Part shown: one piece after another, positions 25,706 through 35,900 of the stretch
How positions within the stretch are numbered: position 1 is the first letter of the stretch
Layout: each line of letters starts with the position of its first letter
Assembly (NCBI RefSeq): GCF_006715635.1
Contig: NZ_VFNP01000002.1
Span: 186,001 to 250,000 of the forward strand
Source: Streptomyces sp. SLBN-118
GTDB taxonomy: Bacteria > Actinomycetota > Actinomycetes > Streptomycetales > Streptomycetaceae
Reading direction: 5' to 3'
DNA: 64,000 nucleotides
Program-made: the position numbers and the translations under genes
Notes under the pieces: model-generated
Databases searched by the model: none
What the model was told of the DNA's origin: nothing
Seen by the model: only the letters and a program-made list of their open reading frames with translations

Positions 25706-27736
25706 TCAGCCGCGGACGGTGACGTTGTCGCCGACGTGCCCTTCAAGGGACGTGGGCGGCCCCGGGCGGCGGCCGCCGATCCGCATCGCGATGCAGGCGC
25801 CCGCGTACAGCACGGCCACCACGAGCAGCAGCGCCTGATACCCGGTGAGCAGGGCGAGGTATTCGAGCGTGCCGCCGGTGAGGGCGCCCAGCAGGTTCGC
25901 ACCGAAGGCCGCTGTGGGATCCGGGGCGAGCGCGAGGCGGTCGGAGAAGAGGAGATTGGCGCAGAAGATCGGCGCGAAGGCCAGGGCGATCGCCGCCGCG
26001 AGCCGTGGGGCGACGGGCAGCGCCAGCACCAGGTGCGCGGGGACGAGCCAGGCCACGGCCAGCGACGCGAAGAGCAGCAGTTGGAGCACCGTCCGGTTGG
26101 GCGATGCCAGACGGCGCCGGACTTCCACGGCGGCCAGCACTGCGAGGAGCACGCCGATGAACACCAGGGCGTTCACCAGCCACGTCGTACCGAAATAGAG
26201 GGCGAAGCCGATCACGTTCTTCGTTTCCAGCAGCATGAACGCCGCGCCCATCAAGAACATGTCCGTGTAGCGGACGGTCCGCCGGATGCGCACACCGGTG
26301 AGGCGCACCGACAGGACCGTCATCAGCAGGATCGCTCCCAGCGCCCCCAGGTAGAGCCTGGGGATCGTCCGGTGAAGGAGGTAGGGGAACGGGTGGTCGT
26401 CGGTTACGGCGGCAGGCACGGCGCCGCTCGGCTGCCACTCCTTCGCGCAGGACTGGTCCGCCGGTGTGCGGCCTGCCACCAGAACCGCCCAGTTCTTGCT
26501 GAACGTCGTCATGCACGGCGCGTGGCCGTACACATCGGTGAGGCTGCCGCCGAACCGGTCGATCAGCCAGCTCTGCCGGTAGAAGTTGTACATGGCGAAC
26601 GCGCCGTGCGGGGCGACATGCTTGCGTGCTGCCTCGAAGGCCTGCCGGGTGAACAGATAGCTCTCCAAACGGAGATTGCTCGCGCCCCCTACGAGTGTCA
26701 GCGAGTCGGGCAGCGCCAGGACGACGAGGTCGTACCGAGCGCTGGTCTGTTCCAGGAACGCCCGCCCGTCGTTGATGTGCACGTGCACCCTGGGGTTGGA
26801 ATACGGCTTCGCGGGGTGGTGCTGGGCACCGATCTGCTGCAGACCGGGATCGATCTCGACGGCATCCACGCGCTCGGCTCCGTGCGCCAGCGCGACCGCT
26901 ACGTCGTTCCCGTTCCCCGCTCCGATGACGAGCACGCGTTTGTGCGGGTTGGCGGGGGTCTCGTCGTACGGCTGCCTGTACGGCGTATGCCGCATCAGCA
27001 CCGGGAGCGGCGCGATGCTCTGATGCGGCACGCCGTTGGCGGAGATCCTGTAGGACCGCGTGTGCGTGACCTGGATCTTGTAGTAGGGCGACCAGGACAC
27101 ACCTGGCGTCATGGACTCGAGCGCGAGGGCAGCCACCATCGCGGCCAGCGGGATCGTGTACAGGACGGTGTTCCGGCGTCCGCCGAGGACCAGCATTGCC
27201 AGGGCGGCGAGCACGCCCCACACGACCGACGGAGCGCGGAGCCAGGACAGCAGTGCGAAGGAGACGGAGCCCGCCAGGCTGCCGAGCAGGTCGTACCGGT
27301 AGGCGGTCAGCGACGGCAGCCGGCGGAACAGATCCGCCGTGATCTTCCCGATCGCGGTCATGATGAGCGCGGTCAGCAGGAACAGGGCGGGCAGCGTCAC
27401 CCACGCCGGAAGGCCCGTTGCCACCACGGAGGTGAAATAGATGACCTGGCCGCTTTCCTGTCGCACCTGGACCGGGAACTCGCGTACCAGGACGACGAGA
27501 AGGGCCAGTGGTACGGGGGCCAGACGTTTCAGCCACTGCCCGCGCGCCGCGGGAATCAGGAATCCCAGACCGATGCCGAGGAACGAGCCCAGTAGAATGA
27601 AATTCGAGAAGTAGCTGAGATGGACGACATTGGCACCTGACCAACGGATCAGCGCCAACTCGACGAACAGCATCGTGGCGCTGGCCAGCAACAGCCGTGG
27701 GGGCACCGATCCGAGGGATTTTCCGGTGTCTTTCAT
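25706..27736 (-). CDS. Membrane-embedded spermidine-synthase-like protein
   Basis: Polytopic protein with a central Rossmann methyltransferase/aminopropyltransferase domain, 676 residues. The N-terminal ~215 residues hold about seven helices (LLLASATMLFVELALIRW; FILLGSFLGIGLGFLIPAA). The soluble domain (about 225-450) has the nucleotide motif VLVIGAGNGNDVAVALAHGA, acidic VEIDPGLQQ and INDGRAFLE. A further set of helices follows to residue ~660. Such SpeE-like fusions are common in bacteria but their reaction is unproven. Start: the second ATG (27736), preceded by GGGGG, is preferred over one six codons upstream. Stands alone. Confidence 0.82.
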   Translation of the reverse strand: MKDTGKSLGSVPPRLLLASATMLFVELALIRWSGANVVHLSYFSNFILLGSFLGIGLGFLIPAARGQWLKRLAPVPLALLVVLVREFPVQVRQESGQVIYFTSVVATGLPAWVTLPALFLLTALIMTAIGKITADLFRRLPSLTAYRYDLLGSLAGSVSFALLSWLRAPSVVWGVLAALAMLVLGGRRNTVLYTIPLAAMVAALALESMTPGVSWSPYYKIQVTHTRSYRISANGVPHQSIAPLPVLMRHTPYRQPYDETPANPHKRVLVIGAGNGNDVAVALAHGAERVDAVEIDPGLQQIGAQHHPAKPYSNPRVHVHINDGRAFLEQTSARYDLVVLALPDSLTLVGGASNLRLESYLFTRQAFEAARKHVAPHGAFAMYNFYRQSWLIDRFGGSLTDVYGHAPCMTTFSKNWAVLVAGRTPADQSCAKEWQPSGAVPAAVTDDHPFPYLLHRTIPRLYLGALGAILLMTVLSVRLTGVRIRRTVRYTDMFLMGAAFMLLETKNVIGFALYFGTTWLVNALVFIGVLLAVLAAVEVRRRLASPNRTVLQLLLFASLAVAWLVPAHLVLALPVAPRLAAAIALAFAPIFCANLLFSDRLALAPDPTAAFGANLLGALTGGTLEYLALLTGYQALLLVVAVLYAGACIAMRIGGRRPGPPTSLEGHVGDNVTVRG

Positions 27737-27914
27737 GCCCCCGCACGGTGCCATCTCACGCGCGGTGAATCGACGCGCCGTGCCGAGGTTCCGCCGGAGG
27801 AAATGGCAAAGCCGGCGGCGCGCGGCGATGCGACGGGATGTCGCGGGAATCGACGTGTACTGACGCTCTACCAGGTCTCCAGAGAAACGCAGCTACTTCT
27901 CGCCCCGCGGACCG

Positions 27915-28104
27915 TCATGTGAGCAGGGCGCGGATCGCCGCGCGGAGTGCATCAGGGCCGGGATCTGCGCTGCCCCGCGCCGACCAGGCGATCGAAGACG
28001 ACGCCGTCGAGGCCTGAACGACGACGGACGCCCGCCGTGCGGCATTCGGGATGCCGACAGCTGTCAGGAGGTCCGCCACCGCTGCCCGCACGGCGGCGCC
28101 GCTG
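27915..28104 (-). pseudogene. TetR-family regulator C-terminal fragment
   Basis: Reads AAVRAAVADLLTAVGIPNAA, RRASVVVQASTASSSIAWSA, then DPGPDALRAAIRALLT, like the ligand-binding C-terminus of TetR regulators. The DNA-binding half is missing. The fragment is divergent from and abuts an N-terminally truncated FAD monooxygenase, suggesting one deletion removed both 5' ends. Confidence 0.5.
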
Positions 28105-28114
28105 GTGGTGCTGG

Positions 28115-28820
28115 GAGGTTCGGGTGCTCGAACAAGCCCCCGAGTTCGGTGAAGTGGGAGCTGGGATTTCGCTGTGGCCAAATGCCTTCCGGGCACTGGA
28201 TGCGCTGGTGGGGGTAGGGGCGCAGATCAAGGAGCGGGTCCTGCGCAACGTGACCGGAGGCATCCGGAATCCGAAGGGTGTCTGGCTGTCACGCACCGAC
28301 ACTCAGGCATTGGAGAGGCGCTACGGACAATTCGCTGTCTTGCATCGGGCAGATCTGCTCGACGTCCTCTGCACATCTCTGCCCAGGCAGGCACTTCAGC
28401 TCCCGGCATAGCGGTGCGCCAGGTCCACGCAGACGGCACGGTTGTACACGACGGCGGGGAACTGCACGCCGACCTTGTGGTCGGCGCGGACGGCATCCGC
28501 AGCGCCGTGCGCGACTCGCTGTGGCCTACGGCATCCCCCCGGTACGCCGGCTACACCGCCTGGCGCATGGTCACCGACCCAGTGCCAGTCGGTGGTGGTG
28601 GCGAGACCTGGGGCCGGGACGAGCGCTTCGGCTACGCGCAACTTCCCGACCAGCGGGTCTACGCCTTCGGCGTTGCCACCGCACCGGAGGGTGCCGCCAG
28701 CGGAGGGCCGGCCGAACTGCGGCGCCGCTTCGCTGCCTGGCACGACCCCATCCCGGCCCTGCTCGGGGCGGCCGACGAAGCCGCGGTCCTGCACCACGAC
28801 CCCCCTCTATGCGCTCCCGC
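28115..28820 (+). pseudogene. FAD-dependent monooxygenase remnant
   Basis: Aromatic-hydroxylase-type (PHBH-fold) sequence: EVRVLEQAPEFGEVGAGISL, RNVTGGIRNPKGVWLSRTDT and RYGQFAVLHRADLLDVL in one frame. After a shift near 28390 it continues GELHADLVVGADGIRSAVRD, YTAWRMVTDPVPVGGGGETW and QRVYAFGVATAPEGA. The N-terminal GxGxxG FAD loop is absent and the C-terminal GDAAH region is missing. Non-functional; the frame drifts again after VLHHDPPL. Confidence 0.75.
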
Positions 28821-29010
28821 GGCCGCCTCCGAGCGAAGGTCGCTTCCAGCTCCACCAACAGCGCGGCCACCAACAGCGCGGCCAGCAGCGGGCGCTGCTG
28901 GACCCAGCCTGGCCGCACAACTGGCAATACCTCTGCCGGTCTTGAAACACGGAACCTGGTGACCACCCGGCGCGACTGCCGGGCTGTCAGCCTGGCCATC
29001 AACAGCCCGA

Positions 29011-29054
29011 ACAACCGAAACGGACCGTCGAAACAACCGACGGACCGTCACGAA
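29011..29054. repeat. Imperfect tandem repeat (2 x ~22 bp)
   Basis: Two adjacent units share ACAACCGA and CGGACCGTC, differing by a 2-base insertion in the first and one later in the second. They lie between gene fragments. No function assigned. Confidence 0.5.
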
Positions 29055-29060
29055 AGGCGG

Positions 29061-29281
29061 CTACGGCCGACACCGCGCAGAAATCTCTTCCTCGATGACG
29101 GTCTGCGCGATCCTGTCACTCTCCAGCTCCGCTTCCAGAGCAGCGATATCTTGCCTCAACTGCTCGGCCCTGACCGGATCCGACTCGTTCCGAAGCCTGT
29201 TGTTCAGGAACGCAAGGCGCCTCTCTTCTTCTTCAATTTCTTTCGCGCCCAGAGCGTTTCTCCCACCCGTTGTGCGCAGCG
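29061..29281 (-). pseudogene. Fragment of a charged helical protein
   Basis: About 65 residues with strong helical, acidic/basic heptad character (AKEIEEEERRLAFLNNRLRN, DPVRAEQLRQDIAALEAELE, IAQTVIEEEISARCRP, stop). Codon use is less GC-biased than neighbours, suggesting foreign origin. No start codon with a ribosome binding site is visible: upstream lies the N-terminus of a divergent LuxR-type fragment. Unrecognised family. Confidence 0.35.
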
Positions 29282-29297
29282 GGTCGATAATCGCCTC

Positions 29298-29900
29298 GTG
29301 GGCACCGACGCCGATCTTGCCCGGGGCCGTGCGTGCTACGCCGCAGAGGCCTGGCTCGAGGCCTTCGAGTGCCTGAGTGCCGCCGACGGAGCCACATCGA
29401 TGGGCCCCGACGACTTGGAGCTGCTGGCCAGATCCGCCTACATGCTCGGCCGCGACGACGAATACGTGGCCGGGCTGGAGCGGGCGCATGCGATGTGGCT
29501 GAAGGCCGGCGACGTACCCCGAGCCGTCCGCTGCGCGGTTTGGATCGGCCACAGCATGCTGTTCCGGGGCCACGGCACGCGGGCGAGCGGCTGGTTCTCC
29601 CTCGGTGAGCGGCTCCTGAAGGCTGACGGGCGGGATTGCGTCGAACGCGGGTATCTGCTCATCCCCGTGTGGCTGAGCCAGATGGGCGGGGGTGACTGGC
29701 AGTCCGGCCACGCGACGGCGAGCGAGGCCGCCGAGGTCGGCGAGCGGTTCGGCGACGCAGATCTGGTGTGGCTGGCACGCGACGAGCAGGGCCGGGCTCT
29801 GGTAAACCTCGGCCGTGTGCGCGAGGGCCTGCGCCTGGTGGACGAGACGCTCGCGAGGTCGACTCGGAGAACGCACTCGCCGACCGTCCACTCGGCCTGA
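29298..29900 (+). pseudogene. LuxR-type TPR regulator, truncated
   Basis: Begins with a GTG at GTDADLARGRACYAAEAWLE, the normal N-terminus of a Streptomyces family of TPR-containing LuxR regulators. It continues LELLARSAYMLGRDDEYVAG, AVRCAVWIGHSMLFRGHGTR, DCVERGYLLIPVW and GERFGDADLVWLARDEQGRA. Homology stops at GLRLVDETLA; a stop follows shortly. The remaining TPRs and the C-terminal LuxR HTH are lost, so it cannot bind DNA. Ends just before a strong hairpin. Confidence 0.65.
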
Positions 29901-29936
29901 AGCCGTCGCCGGCGCCTGTCACCTACTAGGCTCTCT

Positions 29937-29970
29937 CGTGCCGCCGGGCGGCTGCCCGCCCGGCGGCACG
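29937..29970. terminator. Perfect 15-bp hairpin
   Basis: CGTGCCGCCGGGCGG and its exact complement enclose a 4-base loop. It lies after the truncated LuxR gene and may be a terminator for plus-strand readthrough. Confidence 0.7.
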
Positions 29971-30171
29971 TACTGCACCCTGCCGCTCGTCTCACTCACC
30001 TCGTGGGCGAGAGCGGCAGATCTCCGGTGAGTGCGAGCTTTCCGTCCGGGCCAATGGTCCAGCTCGGTCCCGACGGCGGGGTGGTGCCCGTTCGAAGTCT
30101 CACTCAGCACCGCCGGGCGCAAACGCCTCGCAGAGCGCCGGTGCATGGGGTCTGGTCCCGGGTCGCACCCC

Positions 30172-30243
30172 GGCTGCCCGCCGCCGAGCCGCGGGGAGCG
30201 CCTTGGCTTGCGGCGCCCCTGCGGGCCTCGCGGGCGGGCAGCC
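30172..30243 (-). terminator. Nested hairpin after acyl-CoA dehydrogenase
   Basis: An 11-bp outer stem (GGCTGCCCGCC and complement) encloses a second GC-rich dyad (GGGG..CGCC against GGCGCCCC), 16 bases beyond the dehydrogenase stop on the minus strand. Confidence 0.55.
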
Positions 30244-30258
30244 CGGCTTGCTCCGTTG

Positions 30259-31980
30259 TTACGGCGCCATCTCGTACGCCCCGGACAACGCCTCGACCCG
30301 CTCCCAGACGCGCGCCGAGCGGGCGTCGTCGACGACCGGACGCCGAACCGCGGCCAGCGCCCAGCGCTGCTGTTCCTCGGTGGCGGAGTCCTTGCCGTGC
30401 AGTTCGACGGCGTGCGCGGAGAAATCGCGTACGAGGACGGCGAACAGTTCGTCGAGCACGTCCTCGTCCAGGCCGGTCAGGCGTGCCTGCTCCAGGATCA
30501 GCTGGCCGTGCACGACGAGCGCGAACAGCTGGCCGACGGCAAGGAGAAGATCGAGGTCGCGGCTCTGCTCCTCATCGGGGGCGGCGGCGGTGACGATCTC
30601 GCACAGGGCGTCCGCCTGCTCCCGGAAGCGCCCGACGTTGGGTACATCGGCGTACGCGTCGTAGGCGGGGCGCCAGTCGTGGAACTGTACGGAGCCCAGA
30701 CCGCGGGCCGGTCCCTGCCCAAAGAGGAACGTGTCGTCGGCCGCGTCGAGGCGGGTCGGCACGGGCGCGTACTCGGCCGGACGCAGCAGGTGGTTGCGCA
30801 TGAACTTGAGGATCAGCGCGAGGTTGACGTGGACCGTGCCTTCCAGCTTGGGCAGTCCCCGGATCTCGGTGGCGGCCTGGGCGAAGTAGGTGTCCTTCTC
30901 AAAGCCCTTGGCGGCGATGACGTCCCACATCAGGTCGATGACCTTCTCGCCCTCGGTGGTCACCTTCATCTTCGTCATCGGGTTGAAGAGCAAGTAGCGG
31001 CGGTCGTCGGGTCCGGCGGAGCGGAAGTAGTCGACGGCGCGGTCGCTGAACAGCTTCATGCCGACGAGGCGGACGTACGCATCGGTCAGCTCGCGGCGAA
31101 CGTGCGGGAATGCGCTGACGGGGCGGCCGTAGAGGATGCGATTGTGCGCGTGGGTGACGGCCTCGTACATCGCGTGTTCACAGATGCCTATCGAGGCCGT
31201 GCAGAGGTTGAACTTGCCGACGTTGACGGTGTTGAGGGCGGCGTCGAAGGCGGCGCGGCCGGTGTGCAGTATGTCGTCCGGGCCGACCGGGTAGTTGTCG
31301 AGGCGGAATTCGCTGACGTACTTCGAGGAGTCGACGACGTTCTTGACGAGGTGGTACGCCGGGTGACGGCTGTCGGCGGCGAAGAAGACGTAGCCGTCGG
31401 GGCCCTCGATGTCGGTGCGGCGGCCGAAGACGGAGACGAGACCGGCGGCGTTTCCGTTGCCGATGTAGTACTTGGAGCCGCTGGCCCGGAAGCCGCCGTC
31501 GCCGTCGGGCTCCAGAAGCATGTCGGTGGAGTAGATGTCGGCGCCGTGAGTCTTCTCCGACAGGCCGAAGGCGAACACCTCGCCCTGGGAGAGGAGTTCG
31601 GCCGCGCGGGTGCGGGCGGCGGCGTTGTCGCTCTGCCAGACCGGGCCGAGACCGAGGATGGTGACCTGCCAGGCGTACCAGTAGTCGAGCCCGTAGAAGC
31701 CGAAGATCTCGTTGAGGGCGGCGATCCGGGCGGTGTCCCACCGCTTGTCGTGCCGCTGGTCGGCGTCGGAGGCTGGAGTGAGGAAGGTCGCGAACAGCCC
31801 TTCCTTGGCGGAGAACGCGAGGAAATCCGCCAGCCAGGCACGGGAGCGATAGTCCTCGATCAGCCTGCGCTTGCCGCGATCTTCGAACCAGTCGACGGTG
31901 GCGCGCAGCAGCCTGCGGGTCTCGGGGTCGAAGTGCGCCGGGTCGTAGGTCCGCGGGTTGAACAGCAGCGGGTGGACCAT
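30259..31980 (-). CDS. Acyl-CoA dehydrogenase/oxidase family protein
   Basis: Flavoenzyme for alpha,beta-oxidation of an acyl-CoA, 573 residues; longer than typical dehydrogenases (~380) and closer to acyl-CoA oxidase-like forms. Seen: GLDYWYAWQVTILGLGPVW, the flavin/substrate loop FGLSEKTHGADIYSTDM, FRASGSKYYIGNGNAAGLVS, and the C-terminal helical region RILYGRPVSAFPHVRRELTD. ATG at 31980 is preferred: an upstream extension would overlap padR. It lies downstream of padR (about 110 bases), same direction, so both are probably co-transcribed from the PadR-palindrome promoter. Substrate unknown. Confidence 0.88.
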   Translation of the reverse strand: MVHPLLFNPRTYDPAHFDPETRRLLRATVDWFEDRGKRRLIEDYRSRAWLADFLAFSAKEGLFATFLTPASDADQRHDKRWDTARIAALNEIFGFYGLDYWYAWQVTILGLGPVWQSDNAAARTRAAELLSQGEVFAFGLSEKTHGADIYSTDMLLEPDGDGGFRASGSKYYIGNGNAAGLVSVFGRRTDIEGPDGYVFFAADSRHPAYHLVKNVVDSSKYVSEFRLDNYPVGPDDILHTGRAAFDAALNTVNVGKFNLCTASIGICEHAMYEAVTHAHNRILYGRPVSAFPHVRRELTDAYVRLVGMKLFSDRAVDYFRSAGPDDRRYLLFNPMTKMKVTTEGEKVIDLMWDVIAAKGFEKDTYFAQAATEIRGLPKLEGTVHVNLALILKFMRNHLLRPAEYAPVPTRLDAADDTFLFGQGPARGLGSVQFHDWRPAYDAYADVPNVGRFREQADALCEIVTAAAPDEEQSRDLDLLLAVGQLFALVVHGQLILEQARLTGLDEDVLDELFAVLVRDFSAHAVELHGKDSATEEQQRWALAAVRRPVVDDARSARVWERVEALSGAYEMAP

Positions 31981-32089
31981 GGATGTTCGCCTTTCGGCTT
32001 GAGAGTTGAGGGTTGGCGGGCTGGAGAGTGCATCAGGTGCGGGACGGTGAACGGAGTCGTCGGGGCGGGCGGTGACGCGTCGCTCGGTT

Positions 32090-32647
32090 TCAGCGCTCGG
32101 CACCGAGCCGGTGGAGGGTCGCGAGTACGTCGTCGAGCCAGGCGAGCGTCATCCGCTCGTACGCGATGCCGCCGCGCAGCACGACATGCTGGAGTTCCTG
32201 CCCGGCGTCGGGCGTTTTGGGGGCCCTGGGTCCGGTGAAGTCACGCAGTTCCCCCGCGAGGTAGTGCGCGAGGCGGCGGGTATGCGTCTGGTGGTGCCGC
32301 TCGACCTCGCGGATCAGGACGGCCGGGTCGTCGAAGGCCGCGCCACGGATCTTCACGGCGAGGTCGTGTCGGACACTCTCGGGTTCGATCGGCTCGTGCA
32401 GCCATTGGGCGAGGGCGGCGCGGCCGGGCGGGGCGACGGAGTACTCCTTCTTGTCTGGCCGGGCCTGCTGCGGCACCTCGCGGACGTCGATCCAGCCACC
32501 GCTCTCCATACGCTTGAGGACGCGGTAGATCTGCTGATGGGTGGCGGTCCAGAAGTAGCCGATGGACCGCTCGAACCGCCGGGCCAACTCATAGCCGGAG
32601 CCCGGCTGCTCCAGCAGAGAGACGAGGATCGCGTGTTCGAGCGCCAT
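32090..32647 (-). CDS. PadR-family transcriptional regulator
   Basis: Repressor of phenolic or lipid stress genes in many bacteria, 185 residues. N-terminal winged helix (ALEHAILVSLLEQPGSGYEL; TATHQQIYRVLKRMESGGWI; EYSVAPPGRAALAQWL) and C-terminal dimerisation helices (VRHDLAVKIRGAAF; ERHHQTHTRRLAHYLAGE). A perfect palindrome lies 11 bases upstream of the start, so autoregulation is likely. The following acyl-CoA dehydrogenase is the most likely target. Confidence 0.92.
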   Translation of the reverse strand: MALEHAILVSLLEQPGSGYELARRFERSIGYFWTATHQQIYRVLKRMESGGWIDVREVPQQARPDKKEYSVAPPGRAALAQWLHEPIEPESVRHDLAVKIRGAAFDDPAVLIREVERHHQTHTRRLAHYLAGELRDFTGPRAPKTPDAGQELQHVVLRGGIAYERMTLAWLDDVLATLHRLGAER

Positions 32648-32658
32648 GCCCCGATCTT

Positions 32659-32680
32659 TCTATGCAACTCGTTGCATAGA
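32659..32680 (-). promoter_or_regulatory. Perfect palindromic PadR operator
   Basis: TCTATGCAAC and its exact complement are separated by 2 bases, immediately upstream of padR. PadR proteins bind dyads of the ATGCAAC type over their own promoters. The unusually AT-rich palindrome in GC-rich DNA supports a regulatory role. Confidence 0.8.
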
Positions 32681-32900
32681 CAAGTGGGCGCCGTCCCGGT
32701 GAGACACGGCTCACCCCGGAGGCCGGGCGGAGCTGCAGCGCACACGGGCTCACGGAGGGGGACGGTCGGCCGAAGAGGTCCAGCAGATCCTCGGGCGGTG
32801 CTGCCCTGCCGGTGCCAGCTGACCGCGGCTGTCAGGGCCACGACGGTTTTCGATGGCGGTGCACGGGTACCCGGGCGACCGAAGGGAGTGAGGGCCAGCG

Positions 32901-35900
32901 ATGGACGTGGCTGCCCTGGAGAAGGCCCTGCGCAGCCGCATCGAGGGGGAAGTGCGCTTCGATGCGGGGAGCCGCGGTGCGTATGCCACCGACGCTTCGA
33001 ACTACCGCCAGGTGCCGATCGGTGTGGTCGTCCCGCGCAGTACGGAAGCCGGGGCGTCCACGGTCGCGGTGTGCGCGGAGTTCGGTGCCCCCGTGCTCTC
33101 CCGGGGCGGTGGGACCAGTCTGGGCGGCCAGTGCACCAACACTGCGGTCGTCATCGACTGGACCAAGTACTGCGACGGCCTGGTGGCTGTCGATGCCGAG
33201 CGGCGCACCTGCACGGTCGAGCCGGGCATCGTCCTCGACGAGCTGAACCGCCGACTCCTGCCTCACGGACTGCAGTTCGGGCCCAAGCCCTCCACGCACA
33301 GCCACTGTTCGCTCGGCGGCATGATCGGGAACAACTCGTGCGGCGGCTCGGCCCAGGCGTACGGCAAGACCGTGGACAACATCCGGCGGCTGGAGATCCT
33401 GACCTACGACGGGACGCGCTGCTGGGTCGGTCCCACCTCGGACGAGGAGTACGCACAGATCGTCGCCGCCGGGGGACGGCGGGCCGAGCTGTACCGAGGG
33501 CTGCGGGAGATCATCGACCATCACAGGGCCGAAGTCCGGCGCGGCTACCCCCGCATCCCGCGCCGCGTCTCCGGGTACAACCTCGACTCCCTGCTGCCCG
33601 AGAACGGCTTCGACCTCGCCCGTGCGCTCGTGGGTAGCGAAGGAACACTGGTCACGGTTCTTCACGCCGAACTGGACCTGGTGCCGGTCCCAGCGGCGGA
33701 GGCCATGGTGGTGCTGGGCTACAGCGACATCTGCGCCGCCGCCGACGAGGTCCCCAGGCTGCTGGAGCACAGCAGTCCGACCCAGCTGGAAGCTCTTGAC
33801 GGCCGGATGGCGCAGCTCATGCGTGAGGAGCACGCATACCTCGAGTCCCTGGACAGCTTCCCCGAAGGGGAGAGCTGGCTGTTGCTGCAGTTCAGCGGCG
33901 CGAGCCAGGAAGACGCGGACTCCCAGGCGCGGGATGCGCTCAGGGCCGTCGACCGGTGTGAGGACGACACATCGGTGGCATTCTCCGACGACCCGGCGCG
34001 CGAGCACAGAATGCTCAAAGCGCGCGAAGCCGGTCTCGGAGTGACCGCCCGACCGCCGGACGACCGGGAGACGTGGGAGGGCTGGGAGGATTCCGCTGTG
34101 CCTCCGGACCGGCTCGGAGACTATCTGCGCGATCTGAAGCGGCTCTTCGCGGACTTCGACCTCGACCACCCTTCCCTGTACGGGCACTTCGGACAGGGGT
34201 GCGTCCACACCCGTATCCCCTTCGATCTCACCAGCGCGGAGGGAGTCGCAGCCTTTCGCGCCTTCCTGTTCAAGGCCGCCGATCTCGTCGCGTCCTACGG
34301 AGGATCCTTGTCCGGAGAACACGGCGACGGCCAGGCCCGCGGCGAACTCCTGCCACGCATGTTCGGCGCAGAGCTGGTCGCTGCCTTCCGTCAGGTCAAG
34401 CAGCTCTTCGATCCCGACAACCGGATGAACCCCGGCAAGGTCGTGACCCCCCGCAGGGCGGACGAGGATCTGCGGCTGGGCCCGCAGTGGCGCCCCAACA
34501 GCCATGACACCCACTTCGGGTACCCCCACGACAAAGGCTCCTTCAGCCGGGCCGTGATGCGCTGTGTCGGCATCGGCAACTGCCGCACACAGACGGGCGG
34601 CGTGATGTGCCCCTCGTACCGGGCCACCCGCGAAGAGGAACACTCCACCCGCGGCAGGGCCAGGCTGCTCTTCGAGATGCTCGACGGGCACGCAGACTCG
34701 GCCGTCACGGACGGCTGGCGCTCGACCGAGGTCCGCGATGCCCTCGATCTCTGCCTGGCCTGCAAGGGCTGCAAGTCCGACTGCCCGGTCGGCGTCGATA
34801 TGGCCACGTACAAGGCCGAGTTCCTCTCGCACCACTACGAGGGACGACTGCGACCCGCAGCTCACTACTCGATGGGATGGCTCCCGCTGTGGGCACGGCT
34901 TTCCCGGCTCGCACCCCGGCCGGTCAACGCCGCACTGCATGCCCCCGGGCTGGCACGCATCGGAAAGGGGCTGGCGGGCGTGACATCACAGCGCGAAGCC
35001 CCCGTCTTCGCGCAGGAGTCGTTCACCCAGTGGTGGCGTTCGCACAGCGCCCAGGAGCCGGACCCGGCCGACTCGCGGGCTGTCCTGCTGTGGCCGGACA
35101 CGTTCACCAACTACTTCCACCCCCACATCGCCATGTCGGCGGTACGGGTGCTGGAGGACGCGGGTTTCCGGGTCGCCGTTCCCGGCCGGACGGTCTGCTG
35201 CGGCCTGACGTGGATCTCCACGGGCCAACTGGGCACAGCGAAACGAGTACTTGGCCGCACCCTCGACGTACTGCGCCCCTGGCTCGACTCCGGCACTCCC
35301 ATCGTCGGCCTGGAACCGTCGTGCACAGCTGTCTTCCGCGCCGACGCGCCGGAGTTGATGCCCGACGACCAGGATGTGCAGCGTCTCTCACGGCAGTTCC
35401 GCACCTTCGCCGAACTGCTACTCAATGAAACCTCCCCCAACTGGCGACCGCCGCAGCTGACCCGGCCCGCCACAGTACAAACGCACTGCCATCAGCACGC
35501 CGTCATGGCCTACGACGCCGACCGCGAGCTCATGCGCCGAGCGGGTCTCGACGCCGACGTGCTCGACGCCGGCTGCTGCGGACTCGCCGGCAACTTCGGC
35601 TTCGAACGAGGACACCACGATCTGTCGTTGGCCGTCGGCGAACAGGGCGTACTCCCGGCCGTGCGGAACTGCGCGCCGAACGCACTCGTGATCGCAGACG
35701 GGTTCAGCTGCCGCACGCAGATCGAACAGAGCAGCACCGGACGACGCGCTATGCATCTCGCGGAAGCACTGGCCCTGAGTCTCGACCCGCACGCTCCGGC
35801 CGATCACCCCGAAAAGCTGATCGCCCGCCCCACCGTCTCCCGCACCGACGCCCGCCTGGTCACGGCGTCAGGACTCGCCGCACTCGGCGCCACGGCAGCA

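Noticed and set aside
25736..27595. A 619-residue open frame on the plus strand opposite the spermidine-synthase-like gene
   Set aside because: It is rich in Arg/Gln/His with no domain, and lies antisense to a well-supported membrane protein. This is a codon-bias shadow.
30031..32238. A 735-residue plus-strand frame opposite the acyl-CoA dehydrogenase and padR
   Set aside because: Val/Gly/Glu-rich low-complexity translation with no motifs; shadow of the minus-strand genes.
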